Below, in pieces: positions 1-7,086 of a stretch of 13,893 nucleotides of DNA (positions are counted from its first letter, which is position 1; each line of letters begins with the position of its first letter). Below the pieces are notes generated by a model. That model was given only the letters and a program-made list of their open reading frames with translations, searched no databases and had not been told where the DNA came from. The position numbers and the translations under genes are program-made. Origin of the DNA: Clostridiales bacterium (GTDB taxonomy: Bacteria; Bacillota; Clostridia; Christensenellales; Aristaeellaceae); NCBI GenBank assembly GCA_004556985.1, contig SFFC01000058.1, positions 1-13,893 on the forward strand, in the 5' to 3' direction.

Positions 1-146
1 GAAAGATTCTAAAGTTTCCCGTCTCCGTGATTCCCGCGCGCCTTTCGCCAGGATTCCACGTTTCCTGTTATAAATAACGACGGATTTGTCTAAATTTTGT
101 TTACAATTTCCGCCCGGAGGGGCGTAGCAGGGTATCCTCCGCGCAG

Positions 147-189
147 AAAAAAAGCCCTCCCCTATGGGGAGGGTGGTTCCGAAGGAACC
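147..189 (-). terminator. Rho-independent terminator of the pyr operon
   Basis: On the minus strand, 20 bases after the pyrD stop, there is a small hairpin (TGGTTCC, 3-base loop, GGAACCA; 174-190). It is followed at once by a perfect 8-bp stem, CCCTCCCC / GGGGAGGG with a 3-base loop (155-173), and then a C and seven Ts (147-153). This is a textbook intrinsic terminator with an extra upstream stem-loop. Confidence 0.95.
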
Positions 190-209
190 AGGTGAGGTCT
201 TTCGTTTGA

Positions 210-1121
210 TCAGTTCGCCTCAACCGTCCCGACGATCTCCTGCGCCCGCCTGACGCCCTGCGCCTCGCAGTAGGCGTCAAGCTCGCGGACAATCCTCGGG
301 CAGGCGAAGGGGTCGGTGAAGTTCGCCGTGCCGACCATGACGGCCTTCGCGCCGCAGAGCATGAAGGCGGCGGCGTCCTCGCCGGTCTCGATGCCGCCCA
401 TGCCGATGATCGGGATGGAGACCTTCGCCGCGCTCTGCCAGACCATGCGCAGCGCGACCGGGCGCACGGCGGGGCCGGAGAGGCCGCCCGTGTTGTTCGC
501 CAGGATCATGCGGCGCCTCTGCACGTCGACGGCGATGCCGGTCAGCGTGTTGATCATGGAGATGGCGTCCGCGCCCGCCTCCTGCGCGGCGAGCGCGTTT
601 TCCGTGATGTCCGCGACGTTGGGCGTCAGCTTGACGATCAGCGGCTGCTTCGCCGCGGCCTTGACAGCCTTCGTGATCGCGTAGACGCTCTCCGGCTTCA
701 CGCCGAAGGCGACGCCGCCCTCGTGCACGTTCGGGCAGGAGATGTTCATCTCCAGCAGATGCACGCCCGTGGGCGCGAGCACCTCGGCCATGCCGACGTA
801 TTCCTCGACGCTCGTGCCGGTGATGTTCGCGATGACGGCAATGTCCTTGGTAAGCAGCCAGGGCAGGTCGTGCTCGATGAAGCTCTGCACGCCGGGGTTT
901 TGCAATCCCACGCTGTTGAGCATGCCGCTGGGCGTCTCGGCGATGCGCGAGGGCGGGTTGCCCGTGCGGGGTTTCAGGCTCAGGCCCTTGACGGAGATGC
1001 CGCCCAGAGCGGAGATGTCGTAGAGCTCGTCAAACTCGCGGCCAAAGCCGAACGTGCCGCTCGCGGCGATGACGGGGTTCTTGAGCTTCACGCCGCAAAG
1101 CTCGAGGGACAGATCAGCCAC
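210..1121 (-). CDS. pyrD: Dihydroorotate dehydrogenase, NAD-linked type 1B catalytic subunit
   Basis: It oxidises dihydroorotate to orotate on FMN and passes electrons to PyrK and then NAD+; the complex is cytosolic. The 303-residue protein has the family landmarks in order: AASGTFGFG (19-27), NISCPN (126-131) with the catalytic cysteine Cys129 typical of class 1 enzymes, Lys164 in KLTPNV, NTLTG (191-195), GGLSGPAVRP (212-221) and the phosphate-binding IIGMGGI and VMVGTANF near the C-terminus. I chose the GTG at 1121 because AGGAGG lies 9 bases upstream and translation then begins VADLSLELCG, as expected for the family; an ATG at 1145 only adds an arginine-rich tail. The start overlaps the end of pyrK by 8 bases, suggesting translational coupling. 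It is the last gene of the operon and is followed by a strong terminator. Family assignment is firm. Confidence 0.96.
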   Translation of the reverse strand: MADLSLELCGVKLKNPVIAASGTFGFGREFDELYDISALGGISVKGLSLKPRTGNPPSRIAETPSGMLNSVGLQNPGVQSFIEHDLPWLLTKDIAVIANITGTSVEEYVGMAEVLAPTGVHLLEMNISCPNVHEGGVAFGVKPESVYAITKAVKAAAKQPLIVKLTPNVADITENALAAQEAGADAISMINTLTGIAVDVQRRRMILANNTGGLSGPAVRPVALRMVWQSAAKVSIPIIGMGGIETGEDAAAFMLCGAKAVMVGTANFTDPFACPRIVRELDAYCEAQGVRRAQEIVGTVEAN

Positions 1122-1887
1122 GCAGCGCCACCTCCTTCGCGTCAAACACCGGGCCGTCCTTGCAGACCCGCCTGTATTGCCAGCCGCCCTCCGGCAGGTT
1201 GACCTTCACGTTGCACCCCAGGCACGCGCCGATGCCGCAGCCCATGCGCTCCTCCAGCGAGAGCTGGCAGGGAATCCCCTGCTCAAGCGCGATCTCCTGC
1301 ACGGCCAGCAGCATCGGCAGCGGGCCGCAGGCCATGATCAGCTCGGGCCTGCGCGCCTCAATCGCGGCCTTGAGCGGCTTGGTGACGAGCGCGCGCTCGC
1401 CGAGCGTGCCGTCGTCGCTGACCGCCGTCACGGGGCAGGGCGCCTGCGTCATGCCGTAGGCATACTGCGCGCCCCGGAAGCCGAAGAACGCGCGGGACTC
1501 CGCCGTCGCGAAGCTGTCCATCGCGCAGCAGACCGGCGCGACGCCGACGCCGCCGCCGACGAAGTCGATCCGCGTCGCGCCCATGCCGTCAAAGCCGTTG
1601 CCCAGCGGCCCAAGCACGCGCACGCTGTCGCCCGGGCGAAGCGCGCAGAGCATCTGCGTGCCCACGCCCTTGGGCTGGATGGCGAGGGTCAGCGTCCCCG
1701 CCGCCGGGTCAAAGGCCATCAGGCTGATCGGGCGGCGGAGCACATGCGCGCTGTCCGGCACGAGCATCTGGATGAACTGGCCGGGCTTGGCCTGCGCGGC
1801 GATCTGCGGCGCGCGCAGGATGAGGCGCACAAGGCTCTGCGCCAGCGGCTCACAGGAGAGGACGATCGCATCGAGTTCCTGCATCAT
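1114..1887 (-). CDS. pyrK: Dihydroorotate dehydrogenase electron-transfer subunit (FAD and 2Fe-2S)
   Basis: PyrK carries electrons from the FMN of PyrD through a [2Fe-2S] cluster and FAD to NAD+. The 257-residue protein shows the ferredoxin-reductase fold signatures: FAD-binding RRPISL (51-56), NAD-binding GGGVGVAP (111-118), and the C-terminal cluster motif with Cys217, Cys222, Cys225 and Cys242 (spacing C-x4-C-x2-C-x16-C). The length is normal for the family. The chosen start is the first of two adjacent ATGs (1887). It overlaps the pyrF stop as ATGA and has AAGGA 6 bases upstream; the second ATG at 1884 is equally plausible. An upstream start at 1923 would only add residues lying inside pyrF. 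Its end overlaps pyrD, its partner subunit, so the two are probably made in matched amounts. Confidence 0.95.
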   Translation of the reverse strand: MMQELDAIVLSCEPLAQSLVRLILRAPQIAAQAKPGQFIQMLVPDSAHVLRRPISLMAFDPAAGTLTLAIQPKGVGTQMLCALRPGDSVRVLGPLGNGFDGMGATRIDFVGGGVGVAPVCCAMDSFATAESRAFFGFRGAQYAYGMTQAPCPVTAVSDDGTLGERALVTKPLKAAIEARRPELIMACGPLPMLLAVQEIALEQGIPCQLSLEERMGCGIGACLGCNVKVNLPEGGWQYRRVCKDGPVFDAKEVALRG

Positions 1888-2822
1888 TTGATTTCCTTCC
1901 CCGCCGCCTTGAGGCAGGCGCAAAGATCCTCGCGCATGCGGATGGCCTCCTCGCGCGCGGCGGCGTCAAAGGCCATGCCCTCGCGCTTCTTCCAGGCGCA
2001 GAGGATCGAGCGGGAGGCGTTGACGATCGCGCCGCTGCCGGTTGCGTCGAAGCAGCCCGCGATGTCCGCGCCGGTCGCGCCCTGCGCGCCATAGCCCGGC
2101 ACGAGGAAGAAGGCGTGCGGCATCCGCGCGCGCAGCGCCGTGCCCTGCTGCGGGTAGGTCGCGCCGACGACCGCGCCGACGGCGGAATAGCCGCTCTCGC
2201 CGCGCGTCTCCTCGCCCCATTGCTCGACGAGATCCGCCACGGCCTCGTAGAGCGTGCGGCCGTCCTCGAATTTCATGTCCTGGAGCTGGCCGGAGGAGGG
2301 GTTGCTCGTCTTCACGAGCACGAAGATGCCGGTGTCATTGTCCTTGCAGGCGTCGGTGAAGGGTTTGACGCCGTCCACGCCGAGATACGGGTTGATCGTC
2401 GCGAAGTCCGCGGCGAAGGCGCGCCGGTTGCCCTCGGGCATCGCGGTCTCGCCGATGTAGGCGTTGGCGTAGCAGGCCGCCGTCGCGCCGATGTCGTTGC
2501 GCTTGACGTCGGCCATCACCAGCAGGCCCTTCGACGCGGCGTAGGCAAGCGTCTTCTCAAACGCCTTCATGCCCGCCGGGCCGTACATTTCGTAGTACGC
2601 GACCTGCACCTTGACCGCCGGAACGATGTCGCAAAGCGCGTCGACGAGGCGGACGTTGTACTGATAGACGGCCTCGGCGGCGTCCTCAAAGGAGCGGATG
2701 CCCTCGGGCAGGATCTCCCGCACAAAGCCCTCGGGCAGATATTCGATGCGCGTGTCGAGGCCCGCGACCGTCGGGTTTTTGAGCGCACGGATGCGCGCGG
2801 CCAGTTGTTCCATCTTGTTCAT
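1884..2822 (-). CDS. pyrF: Orotidine 5'-phosphate decarboxylase
   Basis: It removes CO2 from OMP to give UMP, the last step of de novo pyrimidine synthesis. The protein is 312 residues, the longer form of this enzyme family (type 2), not the roughly 230-240-residue form found in Bacillus. The catalytic loop reads MADVKRNDIG (103-112) with Asp105, Lys107 and Asp110, followed by TAACYANAYIG; INPYLGVDGVKPF follows. The N-terminal VAGLDTR segment also fits the long form. The ATG at 2822 has AGGAGG 9 bases upstream, and that site lies inside the last codons of pyrC. Only one base separates it from the pyrC stop, so translation is likely coupled. pyrE, the enzyme that makes its substrate, is not in the window. 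Confidence 0.96.
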   Translation of the reverse strand: MNKMEQLAARIRALKNPTVAGLDTRIEYLPEGFVREILPEGIRSFEDAAEAVYQYNVRLVDALCDIVPAVKVQVAYYEMYGPAGMKAFEKTLAYAASKGLLVMADVKRNDIGATAACYANAYIGETAMPEGNRRAFAADFATINPYLGVDGVKPFTDACKDNDTGIFVLVKTSNPSSGQLQDMKFEDGRTLYEAVADLVEQWGEETRGESGYSAVGAVVGATYPQQGTALRARMPHAFFLVPGYGAQGATGADIAGCFDATGSGAIVNASRSILCAWKKREGMAFDAAAREEAIRMREDLCACLKAAGKEIK

Positions 2823-2823
2823 C

Positions 2824-4113
2824 TTAGCAATCCTCCTGATCGATCACGCGGCCGCCCACGATCGTGGCGCAGACCGCTCCGGTGTAGGTTCTGCCGTCAA
2901 ACGGCGTGTTGTGTCCCCTGGATTTGAATTTTGCGGCGTCGACGGTGATCTCGCGCTCCGGGTCGAGGATGACGACGTCCGCCGGCGCGCCCACGGCGAG
3001 GCTGCCGCCCGGCACGCCCAGCAGGCGGGCCGGCTGCGCGCTCATCAGCTCGATGAGCCGCGGGAGCGTCATGTAGCCCTTTTTGACCAGCTCCGTGTTA
3101 CAGACGCTGAAGGCCGTCTCAAACCCACTGATGCCGCTGGCCGCAAGGTGGAATTCGACGCGCTTCTCGTCCTCGTGGTGCGGCGCGTGGTCGGTCGCAA
3201 TGGCGTCGAGCGTGCCGTCGACGAGTCCGGCGATGCAGGCGAGCCTGTCCGCCTCCTCGCGCAGCGGCGGGTTGACGCGGCAGTTGCCGTCGTAGCCCGC
3301 GACCCAGTCCTCCGTCGCGCCGATGTAGTGCGGCGTTGTCTCCGCCGTCACGCGGACGCCGCGCGCCTTCGCCTCGCGCACGAGCTGCACGCCGCCGCGC
3401 GTGGAGACGTGGCAGAGGTGAATCCGCTTGCCCTCGGCCTCCGCGACGAGGATGTCGCGCGCGATCATGACCTCCTCCGCCGCGCGGGTGATGCCCGGCA
3501 GACCGAGCTTTGTGCTCATGTAGCCCTCGTTCATGACGCCGTCGCCGACGAGGTTCTTGTCCTCGCTGTGGCTCATGATGAAGACGCCGAAGTGATCGGC
3601 GTACTGCATCGCCAGGCGCAGCAGGTTCGAATTGACGACCGGCCTGCCGTCGTCGGAGATGGCGACGATGCCCGCCGCCTTCATCCGCCCGATCTCCGCC
3701 ATCTCGACGCCCTCCAGCCCCTTGGAGATCGCGCCGACCGGGTAGACGTGCACGCCGCTGCCCTTCGTCTCGGCCTTCTCGATGATGTAGCGCGTGACGG
3801 CGGCGCTGTCGTTGACGGGCTTCGTGTTGGGCATGCAGCAGACGCCCGTGAAGCCGCCGCGCGCAGCGGCGCGGGTGCCGGAGACGATGTCTTCCTTATA
3901 TTCAAGGCCGGGGTCGCGCAAGTGGCAATGCATGTCGATGAAGCCTGGCGCGACGACGCGGCCCGACGCGTCGATGACCGTCGCGCCCTCCTGTGCAAGC
4001 CCCTCGCCGATGGCGGCGACGCGCCCGTCCTCCAGCAGCAGGTCAAGCTGCCCGTCGATGCCGTTGGCGGGATCGATCACGCGCCCGCCGCGAATCAGAA
4101 TGCTCTCTTTCAT
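2824..4113 (-). CDS. pyrC: Dihydroorotase, class I zinc amidohydrolase
   Basis: It cyclises N-carbamoyl-aspartate to dihydroorotate. The 429-residue length and motif order match the class I dihydroorotases of Gram-positive bacteria: MHCHLRDPG with His62 and His64, the substrate-binding GFTGVCCMPNT (88-97), SDDG (153-156) carrying the metal-bridging aspartate, SHSED with His182, LCHVST with His235, NPPLREEAD (281-289) and ATDHAPH with the catalytic Asp308. All metal ligands and the catalytic acid are present, so it should be active. The ATG at 4113 sits 4 bases after the pyrB stop, and the GGAGGGAGG upstream of it overlaps the 3' end of pyrB. Assignment is firm. Confidence 0.97.
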   Translation of the reverse strand: MKESILIRGGRVIDPANGIDGQLDLLLEDGRVAAIGEGLAQEGATVIDASGRVVAPGFIDMHCHLRDPGLEYKEDIVSGTRAAARGGFTGVCCMPNTKPVNDSAAVTRYIIEKAETKGSGVHVYPVGAISKGLEGVEMAEIGRMKAAGIVAISDDGRPVVNSNLLRLAMQYADHFGVFIMSHSEDKNLVGDGVMNEGYMSTKLGLPGITRAAEEVMIARDILVAEAEGKRIHLCHVSTRGGVQLVREAKARGVRVTAETTPHYIGATEDWVAGYDGNCRVNPPLREEADRLACIAGLVDGTLDAIATDHAPHHEDEKRVEFHLAASGISGFETAFSVCNTELVKKGYMTLPRLIELMSAQPARLLGVPGGSLAVGAPADVVILDPEREITVDAAKFKSRGHNTPFDGRTYTGAVCATIVGGRVIDQEDC

Positions 4114-4117
4114 CTGC

Positions 4118-5041
4118 TCAGCCCTCCCTCCGGGTCAGCATGTAGAGCAGCGCCATGCGCACGGCGACGCCGCTTTCCACCTGCTGGGTAATGACCGACT
4201 GCGGCCCGTCCGCCGCGCTCGAGGCGATTTCGACGCCGCGGTTCATCGGGCCGGGATGCATGACGAGCGCGTGCTTTTTCGCCAGCGCGACGCGCTCGGG
4301 CGTGATCTCCCAGTTGTCGCAGTATTCCGCGACGGACGGGAAGAGGCCCTTCTGCTGGCGCTCGCGCTGAATGCGCAGGCCCATGACGACGTCCGCGCCC
4401 TCGCAGGCGTCCTCGATCGTCGGCGCGACGGTGCAGCCCAGCCGCTCGATCTGCACGGGGATCAGCGTCGGTGGCGCACAGAGCACAACGCTCGCGCCCA
4501 TGCTCGTCAGGCCGTAGATGTTGCTGCGCGCGACGCGGGAATGCATGACGTCGCCGCAGATCGCGACCTTGATGCCCTCAAGGCTGCCCAGGTGCTCGCG
4601 CATCGTCAGCATATCCAGCAGTGCCTGCGTCGGATGCTCGTTCATGCCGTCGCCTGCGTTGATGACGCTCGCCTTCACATGCCGGGCCAGCAGCGACGGC
4701 GCGCCGGACATCGGGTGGCGGATGATGATCACGTCCGTGCCCATCTGGTCGAGCGTCACGCCGGTGTCGATGAGCGTCTCGCCCTTGGCGACGCTCGAGG
4801 CGCTGGCGGAGATGTTCGCCGCCGCGGCGGACATGTACTTGCTCGCCAGCTCGAAGGACATGCGCGTACGCGTTGAGTTCTCGTAGAAGAGCGTGACGAT
4901 CGACTTGCCCTGCAGATGCGAGGTCTTCTTGTTCGCGGAGCGCACCACCTGGCGCATCATCAGCGCGGTATCGAGTATGGCTGTAATCTCCTCGCGGCTC
5001 ACGCCGTCGAGGCCCAGCAGATCCTTGCGTCTCAGATTCAC
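4118..5041 (-). CDS. pyrB: Aspartate carbamoyltransferase catalytic subunit
   Basis: It condenses carbamoyl phosphate with aspartate, the committed pathway step. The carbamoyl-phosphate loop STRTR is at 56-60, the active-site Lys of AKGETL is at 86, HPTQALLDM starts at 136, and the aspartate-domain HPGPMNRGVE is at 262-271. I place the start at the GTG at 5041: GGAAAGGGG lies 6 bases upstream, and the product then begins VNLRRKDLLGL at 307 residues, matching the usual family length. The alternative GTG at 5071 overlaps the pyrR stop by 4 bases and adds ten unconserved residues, so it cannot be ruled out. No pyrI-like regulatory subunit is present, as in Bacillus, where control is by PyrR and not by a regulatory chain. 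Confidence 0.95.
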   Translation of the reverse strand: MNLRRKDLLGLDGVSREEITAILDTALMMRQVVRSANKKTSHLQGKSIVTLFYENSTRTRMSFELASKYMSAAAANISASASSVAKGETLIDTGVTLDQMGTDVIIIRHPMSGAPSLLARHVKASVINAGDGMNEHPTQALLDMLTMREHLGSLEGIKVAICGDVMHSRVARSNIYGLTSMGASVVLCAPPTLIPVQIERLGCTVAPTIEDACEGADVVMGLRIQRERQQKGLFPSVAEYCDNWEITPERVALAKKHALVMHPGPMNRGVEIASSAADGPQSVITQQVESGVAVRMALLYMLTRREG

Positions 5042-5067
5042 GTTGTACCCCTTTCCGTGTTCAGCGC

Positions 5068-5619
5068 TCACTTGCGCTCATACAGCACGACGCTCATGTC
5101 GCCGTCAAACTCCGGCACATGCACGCCGACGAGTTCGCTCTTGCTCGTGGGCAGGTTCTTGCCCACATAGTCCGCCCGGATGGGCAGCTCGCGGTGCCCG
5201 CGGTCAACCATCACGGCCAGCTGGATCAGCGACGGCCGGCCCATGTCGCAGATGGCGTCCATCGCCGCGCGCGCCGTCCTGCCCGTGAAGAGCACGTCGT
5301 CGACCATGACGATCTTCGCGTCCTGCACCTGGAAGGGCAGGTCCGTCGCGTTGACGACCGGGTGCTCCGAGAGGATCGACAGGTCGTCGCGGTAGAACGT
5401 GATATCCAGCACGCCCAGCGGCAGCCTGACGCCCTCCACCTGCTCGATCATCTCCTGCAGCATCTTCGCCAGCGTGACGCCCCGGCGCTGAATGCCCACG
5501 AGCGTTAGCCCGTCGACGCCGCGATTGTTCTCGATGATCTCGTGCGCGATGCGCCGAAGCGCGCGTTCCATCGCGCTTTTGTCCATGATATCCGCCTTGA
5601 ATTCAAGGGTCGCCGCCAT
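5068..5619 (-). CDS. pyrR: PyrR: pyr mRNA-binding attenuation regulator / uracil phosphoribosyltransferase
   Basis: PyrR binds pyr leader RNA when UMP or UTP is high and stabilises the anti-antiterminator, so transcription stops before the operon. It also has weak uracil phosphoribosyltransferase activity. The 183-residue protein carries the PRPP-binding motif IVMVDDVLFTGRT (103-115) and the hallmark VMVDRGHRELPIRADYVGKNLPTS segment from 137 on. The ATG at 5619 was chosen because AAGGAG lies 8 bases upstream and the protein then has normal family length. The longer reading frame back to 5730 would translate through the attenuator hairpin. It is the first gene of the operon, so it regulates its own synthesis through the leader just upstream. 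Confidence 0.96.
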   Translation of the reverse strand: MAATLEFKADIMDKSAMERALRRIAHEIIENNRGVDGLTLVGIQRRGVTLAKMLQEMIEQVEGVRLPLGVLDITFYRDDLSILSEHPVVNATDLPFQVQDAKIVMVDDVLFTGRTARAAMDAICDMGRPSLIQLAVMVDRGHRELPIRADYVGKNLPTSKSELVGVHVPEFDGDMSVVLYERK

Positions 5620-5644
5620 CCGTCCCACTCCTTTTTTCGCACAC

Positions 5645-5675
5645 AAAAAGCCCTGTCCCGTTGTCGGGGCAGGGC
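5645..5675 (-). terminator. Attenuator terminator in the pyr leader
   Basis: On the minus strand, GCCCTG and CAGGGC flank an inner CCCG / CGGG stem (one mismatch, loop ACAA), followed directly by five Ts, all between the promoter and the pyrR ribosome-binding site. An intrinsic terminator in front of the first gene is the mark of attenuation. The segment CCGAC (5663-5667) in its 5' arm can instead pair with GTCGG (5721-5725) just after the PyrR-binding loop, and the adjoining GCC segments can pair with GGC segments there. That gives a competing antiterminator. The pairing was worked out by eye, not with folding software. Confidence 0.88.
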
Positions 5676-5717
5676 AAACAAAGGCCGCTCGGGCTCTGTG
5701 TGTGTGGTTATGCCGCC

Positions 5718-5743
5718 TTGCCGACCTCACGGGATCGATTTAA
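5718..5743 (-). promoter_or_regulatory. PyrR-binding loop (anti-antiterminator) of the pyr leader
   Basis: The minus strand reads GATCCCGTGAGGTC at 5723-5736, preceded by TTTTAAA and followed by GGCAAGG. The known PyrR site consensus is ARUCCNGNGAGGYU; the core UCCNGNGAGG is matched exactly. The two outer positions differ but as a complementary pair (G-C in place of A-U), which keeps the stem GAUC / GGUC around the hexaloop CCGUGA. This is what a genuine, conserved RNA-binding site would show. PyrR bound here would block the antiterminator and so favour the terminator downstream. Confidence 0.88.
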
Positions 5744-5801
5744 AAGCGCCTCGCCGGAGCGTCCCGGGCTCGCCGGGTCCCCTCTAGCTTTGATCGACAG
5801 C

Positions 5802-5830
5802 ATTGTACCATCTTTTGCGCGCTTCGTCAA
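5802..5830 (-). promoter_or_regulatory. Sigma-70 type promoter of the pyr operon
   Basis: TTGACG (5825-5830) and TACAAT (5802-5807) are separated by exactly 17 bases, and TG precedes the -10 box by one base (extended -10). Transcription would start near 5795, giving a leader of about 175 bases ahead of pyrR that contains the attenuator. No terminator separates it from the decayed gene upstream, so some read-through is possible. Confidence 0.88.
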
Positions 5831-5876
5831 CGGCTGCGCCCAATTTCTGCACAGATGTCGGCTGTTCGCCATCCAC

Positions 5877-6425
5877 TCACGCCTCCCGCGGGAAGAGCAG
5901 TCCCTCCAGGCAGCAGACGGCGCCCTCCGCCATGTCGCAGGTCAACTGCACGACGGGCGTCTGCGCGATCAGCGCCTCCAACAGCGCCATGGCCTGCCGG
6001 ATGAACGCCGGATTTCATTGATTGACCGTCACCTGCGCATAGAGCAGCGAGAAGGCGCGCGCGGGCACGAGCCGCTCTGCCCGGTTCTCCTTCCCCTGCC
6101 TGAGCATGACGATCGCGCCGATGGGCACCTCGCCCGCCCCGCAGATCTCCGAGGAACCGCAGACCGGCCAGCCGCAGGCCGTCCAGACCCCGCCGGCTCT
6201 GCGCAGCAGCGCACGGTCGCCGTTGACGGTGCGGCTCCCGCGATACCGCTCCCACAGCGCGGCCTGCGTCGACTTGCCCGTGCCCGAGGGCGCGGAAAAC
6301 AGAATGGCCTGCCCCCGGTATTCCGTGAACGCGCAGTGCAGAATCAGGCTGTCGCGCGCGATCATCCGCCGCTCCAGCGCCAGAAGCGAGACGAACACCG
6401 TGTCCAAGCCGAGGAAAAGCCCGTC
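5877..6425 (-). pseudogene. HPr-kinase-like P-loop protein, truncated and interrupted
   Basis: The frame reads DGLFLGLDTVFVSLLALERR and then a Walker A loop, SAPSGTGKST, followed by VNGDRALL and PVCGSSEICGAGEVPIGAIVML. This is the C-terminal kinase-like fold of HprK-type proteins that occur beside radical-SAM peptide-modifying enzymes. The N-terminal part is missing. The frame hits a TGA at 6015-6017, but beyond it the same frame continues for 46 codons with sensible sequence (NPAFIRQAMALLEALIAQTP onward) to a TGA at 5877. The TGA stands where a tryptophan (TGG) would read naturally, so I infer a nonsense mutation. The frame also disagrees by one base with the fragment upstream. A working gene is unlikely; a shortened P-loop polypeptide from 6407 to 6015 cannot be excluded. 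Confidence 0.75.
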
Positions 6426-6430
6426 TCAAA

Positions 6431-6669
6431 CACGGGCGCGCCCAGCTCCCGCCCCAGCGCGTATATGGCCTCCATGTCGGCCAGGTTCTGCCGCGTGACG
6501 CTGCCGTTGATCTTGACGTCGATGCCCCGCGCGCGCAGCAGGCGGATCGCGCGCACGGCGCTGTCAAACCCGCCCGGGTGATGGCAGAGCGTCGCGTAGG
6601 CCGCCCCGCCGCCGCCGCGCGCCGCAGCATGCGCCTCTCGAGCGTCTCGCGCTCCATCGTCTGCTCCAT
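6431..6669 (-). pseudogene. Radical-SAM protein remnant fused to a new start
   Basis: A well-formed start lies at 6669: GGAGGGAGG 5 bases before an ATG, beginning MEQTMERETLERRMLRRAAA. After a GCG-rich run the sensible frame shifts by one base and reads AYATLCHHPGGFDSAVRAIR, then RGIDVKINGSV and NLADMEAIYALGRELGAPV. This resembles the middle of radical-SAM/SPASM peptide-modifying enzymes, where a sentence such as DGFD.AVRAIRLL..GI.V is followed by a loop and an ALARELG helix. The cluster-binding CxxxCxxC region and the SPASM cysteines are absent, so it cannot be a working enzyme. It runs directly into the HPr-kinase-like remnant. The family call rests on remembered motifs and is moderate. Confidence 0.6.
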
Positions 6670-6695
6670 CGCGTCCTCCCTCCTCGCCGGGAATC

Positions 6696-6722
6696 AAAAA
6701 ACGAGCCGGATCGCTCCGGCTC
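6696..6722 (-). terminator. Intrinsic terminator after the orphan reading frame
   Basis: A perfect 8-bp stem GAGCCGGA / TCCGGCTC with loop GCGA (6703-6722) is followed on the minus strand by G and six Ts (6696-6701). It lies 16 bases after the stop of the short frame at 6739 and just before the ribosome-binding site of the decayed gene at 6669. It shows that a minus-strand transcript is expected to end here. Confidence 0.9.
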
Positions 6723-6738
6723 TGTTCGATTGTGCTGA

Positions 6739-6954
6739 TCAGGAACGGTTGGGGTGGTATGCACTTACACCATTGACCAAACCCTGATGATACCAGGTTG
6801 TTCCATTCGAAATGGCCGTTGTCCAATAAATCGTGTCTCCAATTTCAACTTCGCTATAGGGCAGCAGCGTCTTATAGTCAACGTCAGTATACAGCGTACA
6901 AGACAATTCCTTGACACCCGTTGTGCTATTGATCTCGTACATGCCTATCGCCAC
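6739..6954 (-). CDS. Short orphan reading frame, possibly the tail of a lost gene
   Basis: I do not recognise this frame. It gives 71 residues from a GTG (6954), or 67 from the ATG at 6942, and is rich in Thr, Ser, Tyr, Trp and Asn (for example EIGDTIYWTTAISNGTTWYH). It has no evident membrane segment or cysteine motif. The amino-acid make-up recalls beta-rich, secreted or surface-type domains, but that is only an impression. The frame is open without a start codon back to 7017, and no convincing ribosome-binding site precedes any start. Its DNA is visibly more AT-rich than the flanking operons. A good terminator follows directly, so it probably marks the true 3' end of a former gene whose front is lost. 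A small intact gene is the alternative. Confidence 0.35.
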   Translation of the reverse strand: MAIGMYEINSTTGVKELSCTLYTDVDYKTLLPYSEVEIGDTIYWTTAISNGTTWYHQGLVNGVSAYHPNRS

Positions 6955-7086
6955 ATTGTTTTCATTGGTGACAATAACCTGGTTGCCCGAGGTGCCGCAG
7001 TGCGCCGCGTCGTGGGTTCACCAGGCAACCGCCTCCTTGAAACCCGGGGCATTGTCAGAACAGGCTGAATCCCCCGCAGCCTCCGC

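Noticed and set aside
1054..5071. Long plus-strand reading frames across the pyr genes, up to about 500 codons
   Set aside because: They lie opposite clearly identified genes, are rich in Arg, Ala, His and Val, and show no family motifs or ribosome-binding sites; they are by-products of high GC at third positions.
6015..6017. TGA read as tryptophan or selenocysteine
   Set aside because: pyrB, pyrF, pyrK, pyrR and others end in TGA, and no SECIS-like hairpin was evident after it; a point mutation in an already broken gene is simpler.
5827..6669. A 280-codon minus-strand frame over the decayed cassette
   Set aside because: It begins at the good start at 6669 but, after about 22 residues, becomes Arg/Gly/Ala-rich nonsense, while recognisable protein motifs lie in the other frames. 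It is what remains after a frameshift, not an intact protein.
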